Assembly (NCBI GenBank): GCA_003513895.1
Contig: DOSU01000155.1
Location: 1-19,538, forward strand
Origin: Rikenellaceae bacterium
GTDB lineage: Bacteria > Bacteroidota > Bacteroidia > Bacteroidales > UBA932
Direction: 5' to 3'
Length of the DNA stretch: 19,538 nucleotides
The number at the start of each line of letters is the position of its first letter. The stretch's first letter is position 1. The notes under the pieces were generated by a model. It had not been told where the DNA came from. It did not search any database and saw nothing but the letters and a program-made list of their open reading frames with translations. This document shows positions 7,004 to 14,744 of this stretch, piece after piece. The translations under genes and the position numbers were made by a program.

Positions 7004-7348
7004 ATGGAGGGAGAAACAACAAGACAAAACAAGGTAGGCAAACAACTGCAGAGAGATCTGGCAGAGATCATACAACACAAGGGAATGAGTGCCTACGGGG
7101 GCGCAATGGTAACTGTGACAACAGTGAATATAAGTCCGGACCTGTCAGTGGCCAGGGTACACCTGAGTATTTTTCCCTCGGAAAAATCAAAAGATGTCCT
7201 TAAACTGGTAGAAGTATCATCTAAATACCTCAGAGGCGAATTGGGCAAAAGAGTTTCAAAACAGCTGCGGATTGTTCCCGAACTCATGTTCTTTATTGAC
7301 GATTCGCTCGACTACGTTGAGAGAATTGACGAGTTGCTAAAGAAATAG
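7004..7348 (+). CDS. rbfA: 30S ribosome-binding factor A
   Basis: This 114-residue protein binds immature 30S subunits and assists 16S rRNA 5'-end maturation. It shows the RbfA pattern: an N-terminal helix (RQNKVGKQLQRDLAEII), the strand VTVTTVNISPDLSVARVHLS with the conserved Ser-Pro-Asp-Leu, the helix around SKYLRGELGKRV, and the late LRIVPELMFFIDDS motif in which Pro, Leu-x-Phe and Asp are typical. The ATG lies two bases after the tyrS stop, and the permease gene begins 12 bp after the rbfA stop, so it is in the middle of the operon. Another frame from 6994 overlaps it but has no family features. Confidence 0.95.
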   Translation: MEGETTRQNKVGKQLQRDLAEIIQHKGMSAYGGAMVTVTTVNISPDLSVARVHLSIFPSEKSKDVLKLVEVSSKYLRGELGKRVSKQLRIVPELMFFIDDSLDYVERIDELLKK

Positions 7349-7360
7349 AGGAGAGAGTGT

Positions 7361-8575
7361 GTGAGACTGCCGTTCTTCATAGCTAAACGATACCTCTTTG
7401 CAAAGAAGTCGCACAATGTAATCAATATAATATCACTCATAAGTGCGGCGGGAATAACACTGGGGACTATGTCTCTTATAATAATCCTTAGTGTTTATAA
7501 CGGTTTCGAAGGTCTTGTAAAATCGCTTTACACAAACAGTGAGTCCGATTTGTTAATTATTCCTGCAGAGGGAAAAAGGTTTGATCCGAACACTACCGAT
7601 TTTAAAAAAATAAGAGACAACTCAAACACCGCACGGTTTTGTGAAATAGCCGAAGAGAATGTGTTTGTAAAATATGGATATCAGGAGGCGGTTGCAACAA
7701 TCAAGGGAATCGATTCATCCTTCATCTCGGCTACCAACATCGGAGATTTTGTAATTGATGGCCGGTTTTCTCTTTATGAAGGAGATATTCCACAGGCTGT
7801 TGTTGGAAAGAGCATTGCATTGCAACTGGGAATAAGGTCCCATTTTGTTGAGCCTCTCTACTTGTATTTCCCTTCACGATACGGCTCAGTATCTTTGATA
7901 AATCCCTTATCTTCTCTGAGTTTCATAAAGGTATTCCCGTCTGCCGTTTTTTCAATTGAGCAGAACTTCGACAAAAAATATATTTTTATTCCTCTTGCCT
8001 CGGCAAGGGAACTTCTTGAAATGGAAAAAGAAGTTACATCAGTTGAGGTTTTCCTAAAACCGGGCAGCGATTCAAATGATATAAAACAGGATTTTTCAAA
8101 AATTCTGGGAAAGGGATATGTAATCAAGGACAGGTACCAACAAAATGAAACGCTCTACAAAATGATGAAATCGGAAAAGCTCTCCATTTACCTTATTCTC
8201 ATTTTTGTGCTTATAATTATTTCCTGCAACCTTTTTGGTAGCTTATCCATGCTCATCATTGAAAAAGAAGAGGACGCGGAAACACTCCGAAGTCTTGGAG
8301 CAAACGACAAGCTAATCCGCAGAATTTTCCTTTTTGAGGGATGGATGATTTCATTAACCGGTCTTTTTATCGGATTAATTCTCGGAATTTTGATTTGCCT
8401 GATTCAGCAGCACTTTGGAATTGTAAAAATGCCGGGCAATTTTGTAATTGACTATTACCCAGTAGTTATCAGTGGATGGGATATTCTTTCGACAATAGCC
8501 GGAGTGGGGCTTATCGGTTATCTTGCCGCAATGCTTCCGGTGATCACAATGAAAAAAAATAAAATATTTTCATAG
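7361..8575 (+). CDS. LolC/LolE-type ABC transporter permease (FtsX/MacB family)
   Basis: This is a 404-residue inner-membrane protein of the lipoprotein-releasing permease type, which works with a LolD-like ATPase to pass lipoproteins to the periplasmic carrier. The N-terminus FFIAKRYLFAKKSHNVINIIS followed by a transmembrane helix at about 23-46 is typical of LolC/E. A large periplasmic domain (about 50-265) precedes three more helices at about 271-295, 325-350 and 372-395, in the FtsX arrangement. The segment EKEEDAETLRSLGA matches the cytoplasmic coupling loop of the family. The start is GTG at 7361, preceded by a purine-rich GAGGAGAGAG that could serve as a Shine-Dalgarno sequence. No ATPase gene is adjacent, which is common for Bacteroidetes, where lolD is encoded elsewhere. 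A MacB-like role cannot be excluded. Confidence 0.88.
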   Translation: MRLPFFIAKRYLFAKKSHNVINIISLISAAGITLGTMSLIIILSVYNGFEGLVKSLYTNSESDLLIIPAEGKRFDPNTTDFKKIRDNSNTARFCEIAEENVFVKYGYQEAVATIKGIDSSFISATNIGDFVIDGRFSLYEGDIPQAVVGKSIALQLGIRSHFVEPLYLYFPSRYGSVSLINPLSSLSFIKVFPSAVFSIEQNFDKKYIFIPLASARELLEMEKEVTSVEVFLKPGSDSNDIKQDFSKILGKGYVIKDRYQQNETLYKMMKSEKLSIYLILIFVLIIISCNLFGSLSMLIIEKEEDAETLRSLGANDKLIRRIFLFEGWMISLTGLFIGLILGILICLIQQHFGIVKMPGNFVIDYYPVVISGWDILSTIAGVGLIGYLAAMLPVITMKKNKIFS

Positions 8576-8642
8576 ATTGTTGCAGCATTTTTCAATACTT
8601 GTGCATCTAATATGTGTAGGTTTAGGTTTTAGTACACAAGAG

Positions 8643-8680
8643 AAGGCCGGTCACTTGTAGCAGAGGGGCAGGCCTTTTTG
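8643..8680 (+). terminator. Possible rho-independent terminator after the tyrS operon
   Basis: AAGGCC (8643-8648) and GGCCTT (8671-8676) can form a six-pair stem with a 22-base loop, followed by TTTTT. It lies 67 bp after the permease stop and before the asparaginase promoter. The loop is long, so the call is moderate. Confidence 0.4.
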
Positions 8681-8706
8681 ATTTCCCTGCATCAGAGTTT
8701 TTATCC

Positions 8707-8714
8707 TATATTTG
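8707..8714 (+). promoter_or_regulatory. -7 box TATATTTG for the asparaginase gene
   Basis: This is an exact TAnnTTTG match, 24 bp before the ATG at 8739. A TTTTTG at about 8676-8681 is a loose -33 candidate but overlaps the predicted terminator tail. It indicates that the asparaginase gene is transcribed separately from the operon before it. Confidence 0.5.
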
Positions 8715-8738
8715 TAATAGCATCTAAAACAATTACAA

Positions 8739-9785
8739 ATGAAAAGAAGTCTCTTCTTGTTTTTCTTTCTATTGCCCATAATCTCTCTTTCGGCTCAAAA
8801 TCAAAAACCCAGAGTAATCATCCTTGCAACAGGAGGCACTATAGCCGGTTCGGCAGCAGGCTCTACTCAAGCTTCTTATACGCCGGGGATAATAAGCATA
8901 GACCAAATAATTGCTACAGTTCCGGATTTAAAGCAGGTAGCCAATCTCAAGGGAATTCAGATATGCAACATTTCAAGCCAGAATATGGAACAGGCAATAT
9001 GGTTTCGCCTTTTAGATGTAATAGACAGCCTTTTCAGCAATAATTTGTGTGAGGGAATTGTAGTCACTCATGGTACCGACACAATGGAAGAGACTGCCTA
9101 TTTTCTAAATCTCACTGTAAAACATCGTCGCCCTGTTATACTTACCGGATCAATGCGCCCGTCTACCTCCCTGAGTGCAGACGGACCGTTTAACCTTTTT
9201 AATGCTGTTTCTCTGGCAGCTTCTCCGGAAACAGAAGGAAGAGGAGTCATGGTAACAATGAACGACTATATTTTCTCTGCCGATGATGTAACAAAACTAA
9301 ACACTGTGAACACAATGGCCTTTGGCTCTCCAAACCTGGGTCCGCTGGGTTATATGAGAGACGGCAAGCCCCGCTTTTACCGAGAATCACTTGTAAAACA
9401 CACCTTCAATAGCGAATTCGACATTAAGGGCCTTTCGTTGCTTCCGGATGTAGAAATCATACTTAGCTATGCCTTTGCTTCAAATGTTGCCTTGAAAGCT
9501 CTCATAGATGCCGGGGTAAAGGGTGTGGTCATTGCAGGAGTGGGACACGGAAATTACAACAGAGATATTGCCGGCGAACTGGAATGGGGTTATGCAAGAG
9601 GGGTAAGATTTGTTCGCTCTACCCGTATTGTAACCGGGGGCGTGGATACTGCCGCAGAGGAGTTTGACAACAAACATCCTGTTGCATTTCTTAAGAGCCC
9701 TCAAAAAGCAAGAATACTTCTGATGCTGGCGCTTACGAAAACAAACAACAGCGGAGAGATTCAGAGAATCTTTGAAGAATATTAG
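8739..9785 (+). CDS. ansB: Periplasmic type II L-asparaginase
   Basis: This is a 348-residue exported enzyme that hydrolyses L-asparagine to aspartate and ammonia. A signal peptide covers about residues 1-19 (MKRSLFLFFFLLPIISLSA). The first catalytic motif is ATGGTIAG at 30-37 with nucleophile Thr34. The second is VVTHGTDTMEETA at 108-120 with the Thr-Asp pair. GSMRPSTSLSADGPFNL at 137-153 and the later DVTKLN Lys complete the active site known from the E. coli type II enzyme. The C-terminus (PQKARILLMLALTKT, ending in RIFEEY) closely follows that enzyme. The signal peptide and the close match support type II rather than the cytoplasmic type I. The last four bases overlap the end of ispE on the other strand. 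Confidence 0.95.
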   Translation: MKRSLFLFFFLLPIISLSAQNQKPRVIILATGGTIAGSAAGSTQASYTPGIISIDQIIATVPDLKQVANLKGIQICNISSQNMEQAIWFRLLDVIDSLFSNNLCEGIVVTHGTDTMEETAYFLNLTVKHRRPVILTGSMRPSTSLSADGPFNLFNAVSLAASPETEGRGVMVTMNDYIFSADDVTKLNTVNTMAFGSPNLGPLGYMRDGKPRFYRESLVKHTFNSEFDIKGLSLLPDVEIILSYAFASNVALKALIDAGVKGVVIAGVGHGNYNRDIAGELEWGYARGVRFVRSTRIVTGGVDTAAEEFDNKHPVAFLKSPQKARILLMLALTKTNNSGEIQRIFEEY

Positions 9786-10558
9786 CGAAAAATCCCAAAC
9801 ACTGCCGAACCGCTTCCACTCATTGAAGCATAGAGTGCCCCCTTGTCGTACATTTTATTTTTGTACTCTTCGATAATGGGATATTTTTTGAATATGCTCT
9901 TTTCAAAATCATTTACGATATTATTTTTCCAGCTCTCCAGCGGCATGGACAATAATTCATTAAGTCCTGCCGTTGACTTATTAGGGGTTACTCCTTTATA
10001 TGCTTCGGCAGTGGAAATGAACACGGGTGGCTTCTCGATTTGTATTTTCACCCCCTCAAGTTGAGGTATGGCAATTTTTGTAAGAATTTCTCCCCTTCCT
10101 TTTGCCAGCATACCTTCTCCTTTCGCTGTTTCGAGAGTAGACGAATAAACAAAGAAGGGACAATCGGACCCAACCTTTGCTGCATATTCTGCAAGACCCT
10201 GGTCGTCGATTGAGAGAGAAAACAATTTTTTCAGAGCAATGAGTGTATTTGCTGCATCGGAAGAGCCTCCGCCTAAACCGGCTCCTACAGGAATTCTTTT
10301 GTAGAGATGAATCTCAACTGGCGGAAGGTTAAAGTCTTTCTTGATTGAGTTATATGCTTTGAGGCAAATATTATCCTCGGGCAGCGAGTCGATAGCTGCT
10401 CCGTAGTGGAACATTGAAACTTTATTGGATTCCCTCACTTCAAGTATGTCCGACATCTCCACAGGAAAGAAAAAAGTCTCCAGATCATGAAAACCGTCTG
10501 AGCGTTTTTCAATAATCCGAAGACCTATGTTGATCTTTGCCTTAGGGTAAACAATCAT
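9782..10558 (-). CDS. ispE: 4-diphosphocytidyl-2-C-methyl-D-erythritol kinase
   Basis: This 258-residue GHMP kinase phosphorylates CDP-methylerythritol in the non-mevalonate (MEP) isoprenoid pathway. Visible motifs are the N-terminal PKAKINIGLRI with the conserved Lys8, the RSDGFHDL substrate loop at 19-26, the ATP-binding PVGAGLGGGSSDAA at 90-103, GSDCPFF at 130-136 with catalytic-type Asp132, and the C-terminal SMSGSGSAVFGIF GHMP motif. The length is slightly short but normal for Bacteroidetes. The ATG at 10556-10558 directly abuts the stop of the ribonucleotide reductase gene with no spacer, which points to translational coupling. The end overlaps the asparaginase stop by 4 bp. Confidence 0.95.
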   Translation of the reverse strand: MIVYPKAKINIGLRIIEKRSDGFHDLETFFFPVEMSDILEVRESNKVSMFHYGAAIDSLPEDNICLKAYNSIKKDFNLPPVEIHLYKRIPVGAGLGGGSSDAANTLIALKKLFSLSIDDQGLAEYAAKVGSDCPFFVYSSTLETAKGEGMLAKGRGEILTKIAIPQLEGVKIQIEKPPVFISTAEAYKGVTPNKSTAGLNELLSMPLESWKNNIVNDFEKSIFKKYPIIEEYKNKMYDKGALYASMSGSGSAVFGIFR

Positions 10559-13081
10559 CTATCCACATTTAGAATATCCGCAGGCCAGGCAAGTTAGACA
10601 CCCCTCCTGATAAACAAGCTCGTGAGAATCGCACTTTTCGCATTTCCGGCCCGAGTTGTCTTTCGTTCCATCCGGTATGTATCTCTTGAGAGCCCTCTCT
10701 ACCCCGTTTTTCCAGTTGTTGATTGCTTCGTTGTCCAACTGCAGGCCGGCAATAAGATTTACAACATCTGTTATGGGCATTTCGTTCCTTAGCACCCCGG
10801 AAATGAGTTTTGCATAGTTCCAGTACTCTTTGTTAAACATGTGCGAAATTCCACCGATGGTGTTTTTATAACCATATCTGTCTACAAACTGAAAGTCGTA
10901 CCTTGTGTTTCCTGTATCGTTCTTCTCTTTAACAATGTAACCCATCGTAACAGATTTTGGTATACTGCGGGTGTCCTCGTCAATGAGACCGGTGAATATC
11001 TCATATGGCTGACCTTTCACGAGACCCACAAGCGCAATCCATTGTTCTGCTCCATTTTTAAAACGGATAACCTCGGCCTCCAGAGAGTCCGGACGAACTC
11101 TTTTCTTAAGCACGGCCTCTTTTGATTCTCCGTCTTTGGCCGAAACCAGGACGCCCGATCTTGAACCGTCACGATACACGGTAACTCCTTTACATCCGCT
11201 CTCCCATGCTGTTTTATATACATCCGACACGAGGTCTTCAGTTGCTTCGTTGGGAAGATTTACTGTTACGCTAATTGAGTGATCCACCCACTTTTGCATC
11301 TTGCCCTGCATTTTCACCTTCTCAAGCCAGTTTATGTCGTTTGAAGTTGCTTTAAAGTAGGGCGATTTTTTTACAAGTTCATCAATCTTCTCCGAACTCA
11401 TGTTTTTGATCTCTTCCTTATTATAGCCGTTAACAATGCACCAGGTTAGGAATTTGTGATGGAACACATAGTACTCTTCCCAAACATCTCCCACTTCGTC
11501 CTTAAAGTTGATGGTAACATTTTTGTCGTTGGGATTTACCTTTTTCCTCCTTTTGTAAACAGGGAGAAATACCGGCTCTATTCCGGAAGTTGTTTGAGTC
11601 ATGAGGCTTGTTGTACCTGTTGGAGCAATTGTAAGGAGAGAAATGTTTCTCCGTCCGTAGCGCTGCATCATTTCGTACAATTCTTCATCTGCCTTGCGTA
11701 TTCTTCCTATCATAGGATTGTTTTTTTCGCGGGCAGCATCGAATATCGGGAATGGTCCCCTCTCCTGCGCCATGTTTGTAGACGATCTGTATGCCTCCAG
11801 AGCCAGTGTCTTCTGCACTTCAACGGCAAACTCCAGTGCTTTGTCGGTTCCGTAAATAAGTCCCAATGCAGCAAGCATATCCCCCTCGGCAGTAATGCCA
11901 AGACCGGTTCTTCTTCCGCCCAGCGTTTTGCTTTTAATCTTATTCCAAAGCGTAACTTCGGCGAGTTTTACTTCCTCATCCTCCGGATCGGCAGAAATTT
12001 TGGCAATTATTGCCTCAATTTTTTCCATCTCAAGCTCAATGAGGTCGTCCATCAGGCGCATTGCCTTCCTAACATGATCGCGGAAAAGTTCCATGTTGAA
12101 CTTCGCTTTGTCTGTAAAGGGATTATCTACGTATGAGTAGAGGTTCACTGCCATAAGGCGGCATGAGTCATACGGGCACAATGGAATTTCTCCGCATGGA
12201 TTCGTGCTCACTGTCTTGTAGCCCAGGTCGGCATAGCAGTCGGGGATGGATTCTCGGATAACAGTATCCCAGAATAGAACTCCCGGTTCTGCCGATTTCC
12301 ATGCATTATGGATTATTTTCTTCCACAACTTTGAGGCATCAATCTCTTTGACGGTTTTTGGTTTTTCCGATTCAACCGGGTATTGCTGCTTGTATGTCTT
12401 TTCATGCATAGCAGACCTCATAAATTCATCGTCAATTTTTACAGAAACATTGGCGCCTGTTACTTTGCCCTGTTCCATTTTGGCATCGATAAAGTTCTCC
12501 GAATCCGGATGCTTGATTGAGATAGTGAGCATAAGTGCTCCCCTTCGGCCATCCTGCGCAACCTCTCTTGTGGAGTTTGAATACCGCTCCATGAACGGAA
12601 CCACCCCGGTAGAGGTGAGCGCACTGTTTAAAACGGGACTTCCTGCAGGTCTTATGTGCGAGAGATCATGGCCTACGCCCCCTCTGCGCTTCATAAGCTG
12701 AACCTGTTCTTCGTCAATACGCATAATTCCTCCGTATGAATCGGCTGGTTTATTATGCCCAATTACAAAACAATTCGACAAAGAGGCAATCTGGTGTCCG
12801 TTGCCTATACCCGTCATTGGCCCGCCCTGGGGAACAACATACTTGAACCCTTTGAGCAACTCATATATCTCATCAGCAGACATTGGATTCGGATACCTCT
12901 CTTCTATTCTTGCAAATTCGCCTGCAAGCCTGCGGTGCATATCCTCGGGAGAGTGTTCATACAAGTTGCCGAATGAATCTTTCATTGCGTACTTGTTGAT
13001 CCAAACAGATGCAGCTAGTTCATCTCCCTCAAAATATTCAAGGCTGGCGGCCATTGCCTCTTCGTAGGTATAAGTCTTCAT
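10559..13081 (-). CDS. nrdJ: Vitamin B12-dependent (class II) ribonucleotide reductase
   Basis: This 840-residue adenosylcobalamin-dependent enzyme reduces ribonucleotides to deoxyribonucleotides, independent of oxygen. Visible features (numbered from the ATG) are SNCFVIG with active-site Cys104, GGVGHDLSHIRP near 134-145, the NPCGE motif with the thiyl-radical Cys296 and Glu298, and a glycyl/TPTGTTS-type loop (TIAPTGTTSLM). At the end is a Cys-rich tail (CEKC, then CLTCLACGYSKCG) that is likely a zinc ribbon with redox cysteines. No separate radical subunit is nearby. The start is ATG at 13079-13081, giving MKTYTYEEAMAASLEYF, the usual Bacteroidetes N-terminus. A GTG at 13139-13141 also keeps the frame but overlaps the predicted promoter box and adds 20 unlikely residues. 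The ispE gene follows with no spacer. Confidence 0.95.
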   Translation of the reverse strand: MKTYTYEEAMAASLEYFEGDELAASVWINKYAMKDSFGNLYEHSPEDMHRRLAGEFARIEERYPNPMSADEIYELLKGFKYVVPQGGPMTGIGNGHQIASLSNCFVIGHNKPADSYGGIMRIDEEQVQLMKRRGGVGHDLSHIRPAGSPVLNSALTSTGVVPFMERYSNSTREVAQDGRRGALMLTISIKHPDSENFIDAKMEQGKVTGANVSVKIDDEFMRSAMHEKTYKQQYPVESEKPKTVKEIDASKLWKKIIHNAWKSAEPGVLFWDTVIRESIPDCYADLGYKTVSTNPCGEIPLCPYDSCRLMAVNLYSYVDNPFTDKAKFNMELFRDHVRKAMRLMDDLIELEMEKIEAIIAKISADPEDEEVKLAEVTLWNKIKSKTLGGRRTGLGITAEGDMLAALGLIYGTDKALEFAVEVQKTLALEAYRSSTNMAQERGPFPIFDAAREKNNPMIGRIRKADEELYEMMQRYGRRNISLLTIAPTGTTSLMTQTTSGIEPVFLPVYKRRKKVNPNDKNVTINFKDEVGDVWEEYYVFHHKFLTWCIVNGYNKEEIKNMSSEKIDELVKKSPYFKATSNDINWLEKVKMQGKMQKWVDHSISVTVNLPNEATEDLVSDVYKTAWESGCKGVTVYRDGSRSGVLVSAKDGESKEAVLKKRVRPDSLEAEVIRFKNGAEQWIALVGLVKGQPYEIFTGLIDEDTRSIPKSVTMGYIVKEKNDTGNTRYDFQFVDRYGYKNTIGGISHMFNKEYWNYAKLISGVLRNEMPITDVVNLIAGLQLDNEAINNWKNGVERALKRYIPDGTKDNSGRKCEKCDSHELVYQEGCLTCLACGYSKCG

Positions 13082-13110
13082 AAGTCTGTTGTTGTTAAAA
13101 TTCGAAAGAA

Positions 13111-13138
13111 AAAGCCGAAGGATTTCTCCGTCGACTTT
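13111..13138 (-). promoter_or_regulatory. Leader stem-loop with U-run ahead of nrdJ
   Basis: On the minus strand AAAGTCGACGGA and TCCTTCGGCTTT can pair with two mismatches around a small GAAA loop, followed by a run of T with one C. It falls between the predicted -7 box (13141-13148) and the nrdJ ATG (13081). It could be a 5'-end stabilising hairpin or a leader terminator/attenuator. It could also be read-through control from the DUF2147 gene. Confidence 0.35.
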
Positions 13139-13140
13139 CA

Positions 13141-13148
13141 CAAAAATA
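13141..13148 (-). promoter_or_regulatory. -7 box TATTTTTG for nrdJ-ispE
   Basis: The minus strand reads TATTTTTG, an exact TAnnTTTG match, in the 157-bp gap between the DUF2147 gene and the nrdJ ATG. The predicted start of transcription is near 13135, giving a leader of about 54 bases. No cobalamin-riboswitch-sized element fits in this leader. Confidence 0.4.
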
Positions 13149-13238
13149 AATTAAATAGACCGATAAGGCAGATAAAATCGTACTTATTTATAAACACAAT
13201 TATCAACACCCCTCAAACGGGCTCTTATGCTGGCATTT

Positions 13239-13682
13239 CTAATTTTCGGCTCTAACCCAGGCCTGATTTCTTCCAATCAGCCCGGATTTATCGAGAGATC
13301 CCCGAACTTTAAGCATTCCGGTTTTTGAGTCAAAACTCATTGTACAGTTGTACTCCTTGCCGTTTGCCGGATCAAGGATTTTACCTCCGCTAAGTTTTTC
13401 TTCGTCCTGCTTCATGGATGTTACCACAACCATACCTGCAATCCTTTTGTCCTTTTTGTCGCCTTTGCATTCGATGCATTTGCGGTTTGTATCACCGGTG
13501 AGAAGTTTCTCAATAACGCCCTCGTAAGTTCCGGCAGGAGTCTGATAAATATTTACCAGAGATTTTTTGTTTCCGTCTTCGTCAATTGTATACCACTTCC
13601 CGGTAATTTTGCCAATCTGGGCAAAAGAAGATATGCTTGAAAGCATAATTAGGGAGAAAATCAAAAATAATGTCTTTTTCAT
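13239..13682 (-). CDS. DUF2147 secreted protein
   Basis: This is a 147-residue exported protein of unknown molecular function. The signal peptide is about residues 1-21 (MKKTLFLIFSLIMLSSISSFA-Q). The mature part shows the DUF2147 pattern: GKWYTIDEDGNKKSLVNIYQ, the YEGVIEKL strand, a CIEC cysteine pair followed by GDKKDKRIAGMVVV, GGKILDPANGKEY, and the end motif VRGSLDKSGLIGRNQAWVRA. Members are small lipocalin-like beta proteins found in many Proteobacteria and Bacteroidetes. Here the gene lies 17 bp downstream of sufD in the same direction, so it may be transcribed with the suf operon, although its periplasmic location gives no obvious link with Fe-S assembly. Confidence 0.9.
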   Translation of the reverse strand: MKKTLFLIFSLIMLSSISSFAQIGKITGKWYTIDEDGNKKSLVNIYQTPAGTYEGVIEKLLTGDTNRKCIECKGDKKDKRIAGMVVVTSMKQDEEKLSGGKILDPANGKEYNCTMSFDSKTGMLKVRGSLDKSGLIGRNQAWVRAEN

Positions 13683-13699
13683 TTTTATTAGTAATTAGT

Positions 13700-14740
13700 T
13701 TAACAACAATTCAAACTGCAATTAGAACAGTGGCTGAACTCACCGCGTAAACGGCTTTCCACCAGATCCTGAAGCCTTTGCCTTAACTGTTCATTGTTTA
13801 TTTTTTCCAGAACATCGTATACAAAAGCAATTTGCTGGAGCAATTTTGCTTCTGCCGCGCCAATTCCCCTTGATCTCATATAGAATAATGCGTTTTCATC
13901 CAGCCTTCCGCTAGTAGCACCGTGTGAGCATTTTACATCGTCGGCATAAATTTCCAAATGAGGCTGGGCATATACTTTTGCCTGGCGAGAGAGAAGAAGA
14001 TTATGGTTTGCCTGAAATGCCTCTGTTTTTTGAGCGTCCTGTGACACACTTATTTTTCCAACAAAAAAAGCTTTCGATTCGTTGTCGAGTATCCCTTTGA
14101 ATAACTGTCTTGAATAACAACGAGGAACAAGGTGGTGCATATTAACGGTTGTGCGAATCTCCTGCTTTCCGTCTACAAGGTATATTCCGTTAAGTTCGCA
14201 CTGAGAATTTTCTCCTGCCAGTTTTGCCTCAATCTCGTTCTCAAGAAACCCTCCGTGTAGCGTAACAATGTTCATCCGCAAATAGGAACCCCTTTCAAGA
14301 GTTATATTAAACTTAACCTTATGAGAAGACTTGTTGTGCTCATTTTGCATAACAACAATGTTTACCCTCGAGTCTATTTCTACATTGATGTTCATTTCGG
14401 ACTCTGTCCTGAACTCATCCATCGAAAGCGTGTGAGAACATATCAAGATTGAAGACTCAGAGTTGCTTCCGAAACTCAGGTCGTTTACATACGATATGGA
14501 TTCAGTATTTGATTCGTCTCTAACAGTTATAATCTGAGTATTTTCAGGAATGCTTGCTCCTGGTGCAACAGACAGTCTAAATCCCGAATCGCCATTCGTA
14601 ATAATTGAGAGACCTTCGTCGTTTACAATCCCTTCTCTCAGAATCCCGTTCATGATAAATGCCTGATGGGTCTGCGGCAGAGGCACTCTGCATCTGAATA
14701 CTTCCGGAATTTCCGGTGTATAAGTATATTTCTTAACCAT
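13700..14740 (-). CDS. sufD: Fe-S cluster assembly scaffold subunit SufD
   Basis: SufD pairs with SufB in the SufBC2D scaffold, where Fe-S clusters are built, and helps acquire iron. This 346-residue protein has the right-handed beta-helix core (repeating short strands, about 80-270). It ends with the conserved block DDVKCSHGATSGRLDENALFYMRSRGI at about 268-293, cut here by motif: Lys-Cys-Ser-His273-Gly-Ala-Thr is the SufD signature, His being the residue important in E. coli SufD. The start is ATG at 14738-14740, 4 bp after sufC. A longer open frame from 14845 overlaps sufC and has no family features. The protein is shorter than the 420-odd residues of E. coli SufD, mainly at the N-terminal helical region. 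It ends in a cysteine-rich tail, HCSNCSLNCC. Confidence 0.92.
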   Translation of the reverse strand: MVKKYTYTPEIPEVFRCRVPLPQTHQAFIMNGILREGIVNDEGLSIITNGDSGFRLSVAPGASIPENTQIITVRDESNTESISYVNDLSFGSNSESSILICSHTLSMDEFRTESEMNINVEIDSRVNIVVMQNEHNKSSHKVKFNITLERGSYLRMNIVTLHGGFLENEIEAKLAGENSQCELNGIYLVDGKQEIRTTVNMHHLVPRCYSRQLFKGILDNESKAFFVGKISVSQDAQKTEAFQANHNLLLSRQAKVYAQPHLEIYADDVKCSHGATSGRLDENALFYMRSRGIGAAEAKLLQQIAFVYDVLEKINNEQLRQRLQDLVESRLRGEFSHCSNCSLNCC

Positions 14741-14744
14741 AAAC

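Noticed and set aside
8678..9043. 121-residue plus-strand frame overlapping the asparaginase start
   Set aside because: It is out of frame with a clearly recognised asparaginase and contains its promoter; it has no family features.
11456..12136. 226-residue plus-strand open frame inside nrdJ
   Set aside because: It is antisense to highly conserved ribonucleotide reductase sequence, with a Cys/His/Phe-rich composition typical of shadow frames.
13082..13141. GTG start for nrdJ at 13141
   Set aside because: The codon overlaps a TATTTTTG box and the extra residues are encoded through a stem-loop and U-run; the ATG at 13081 gives the usual family start.
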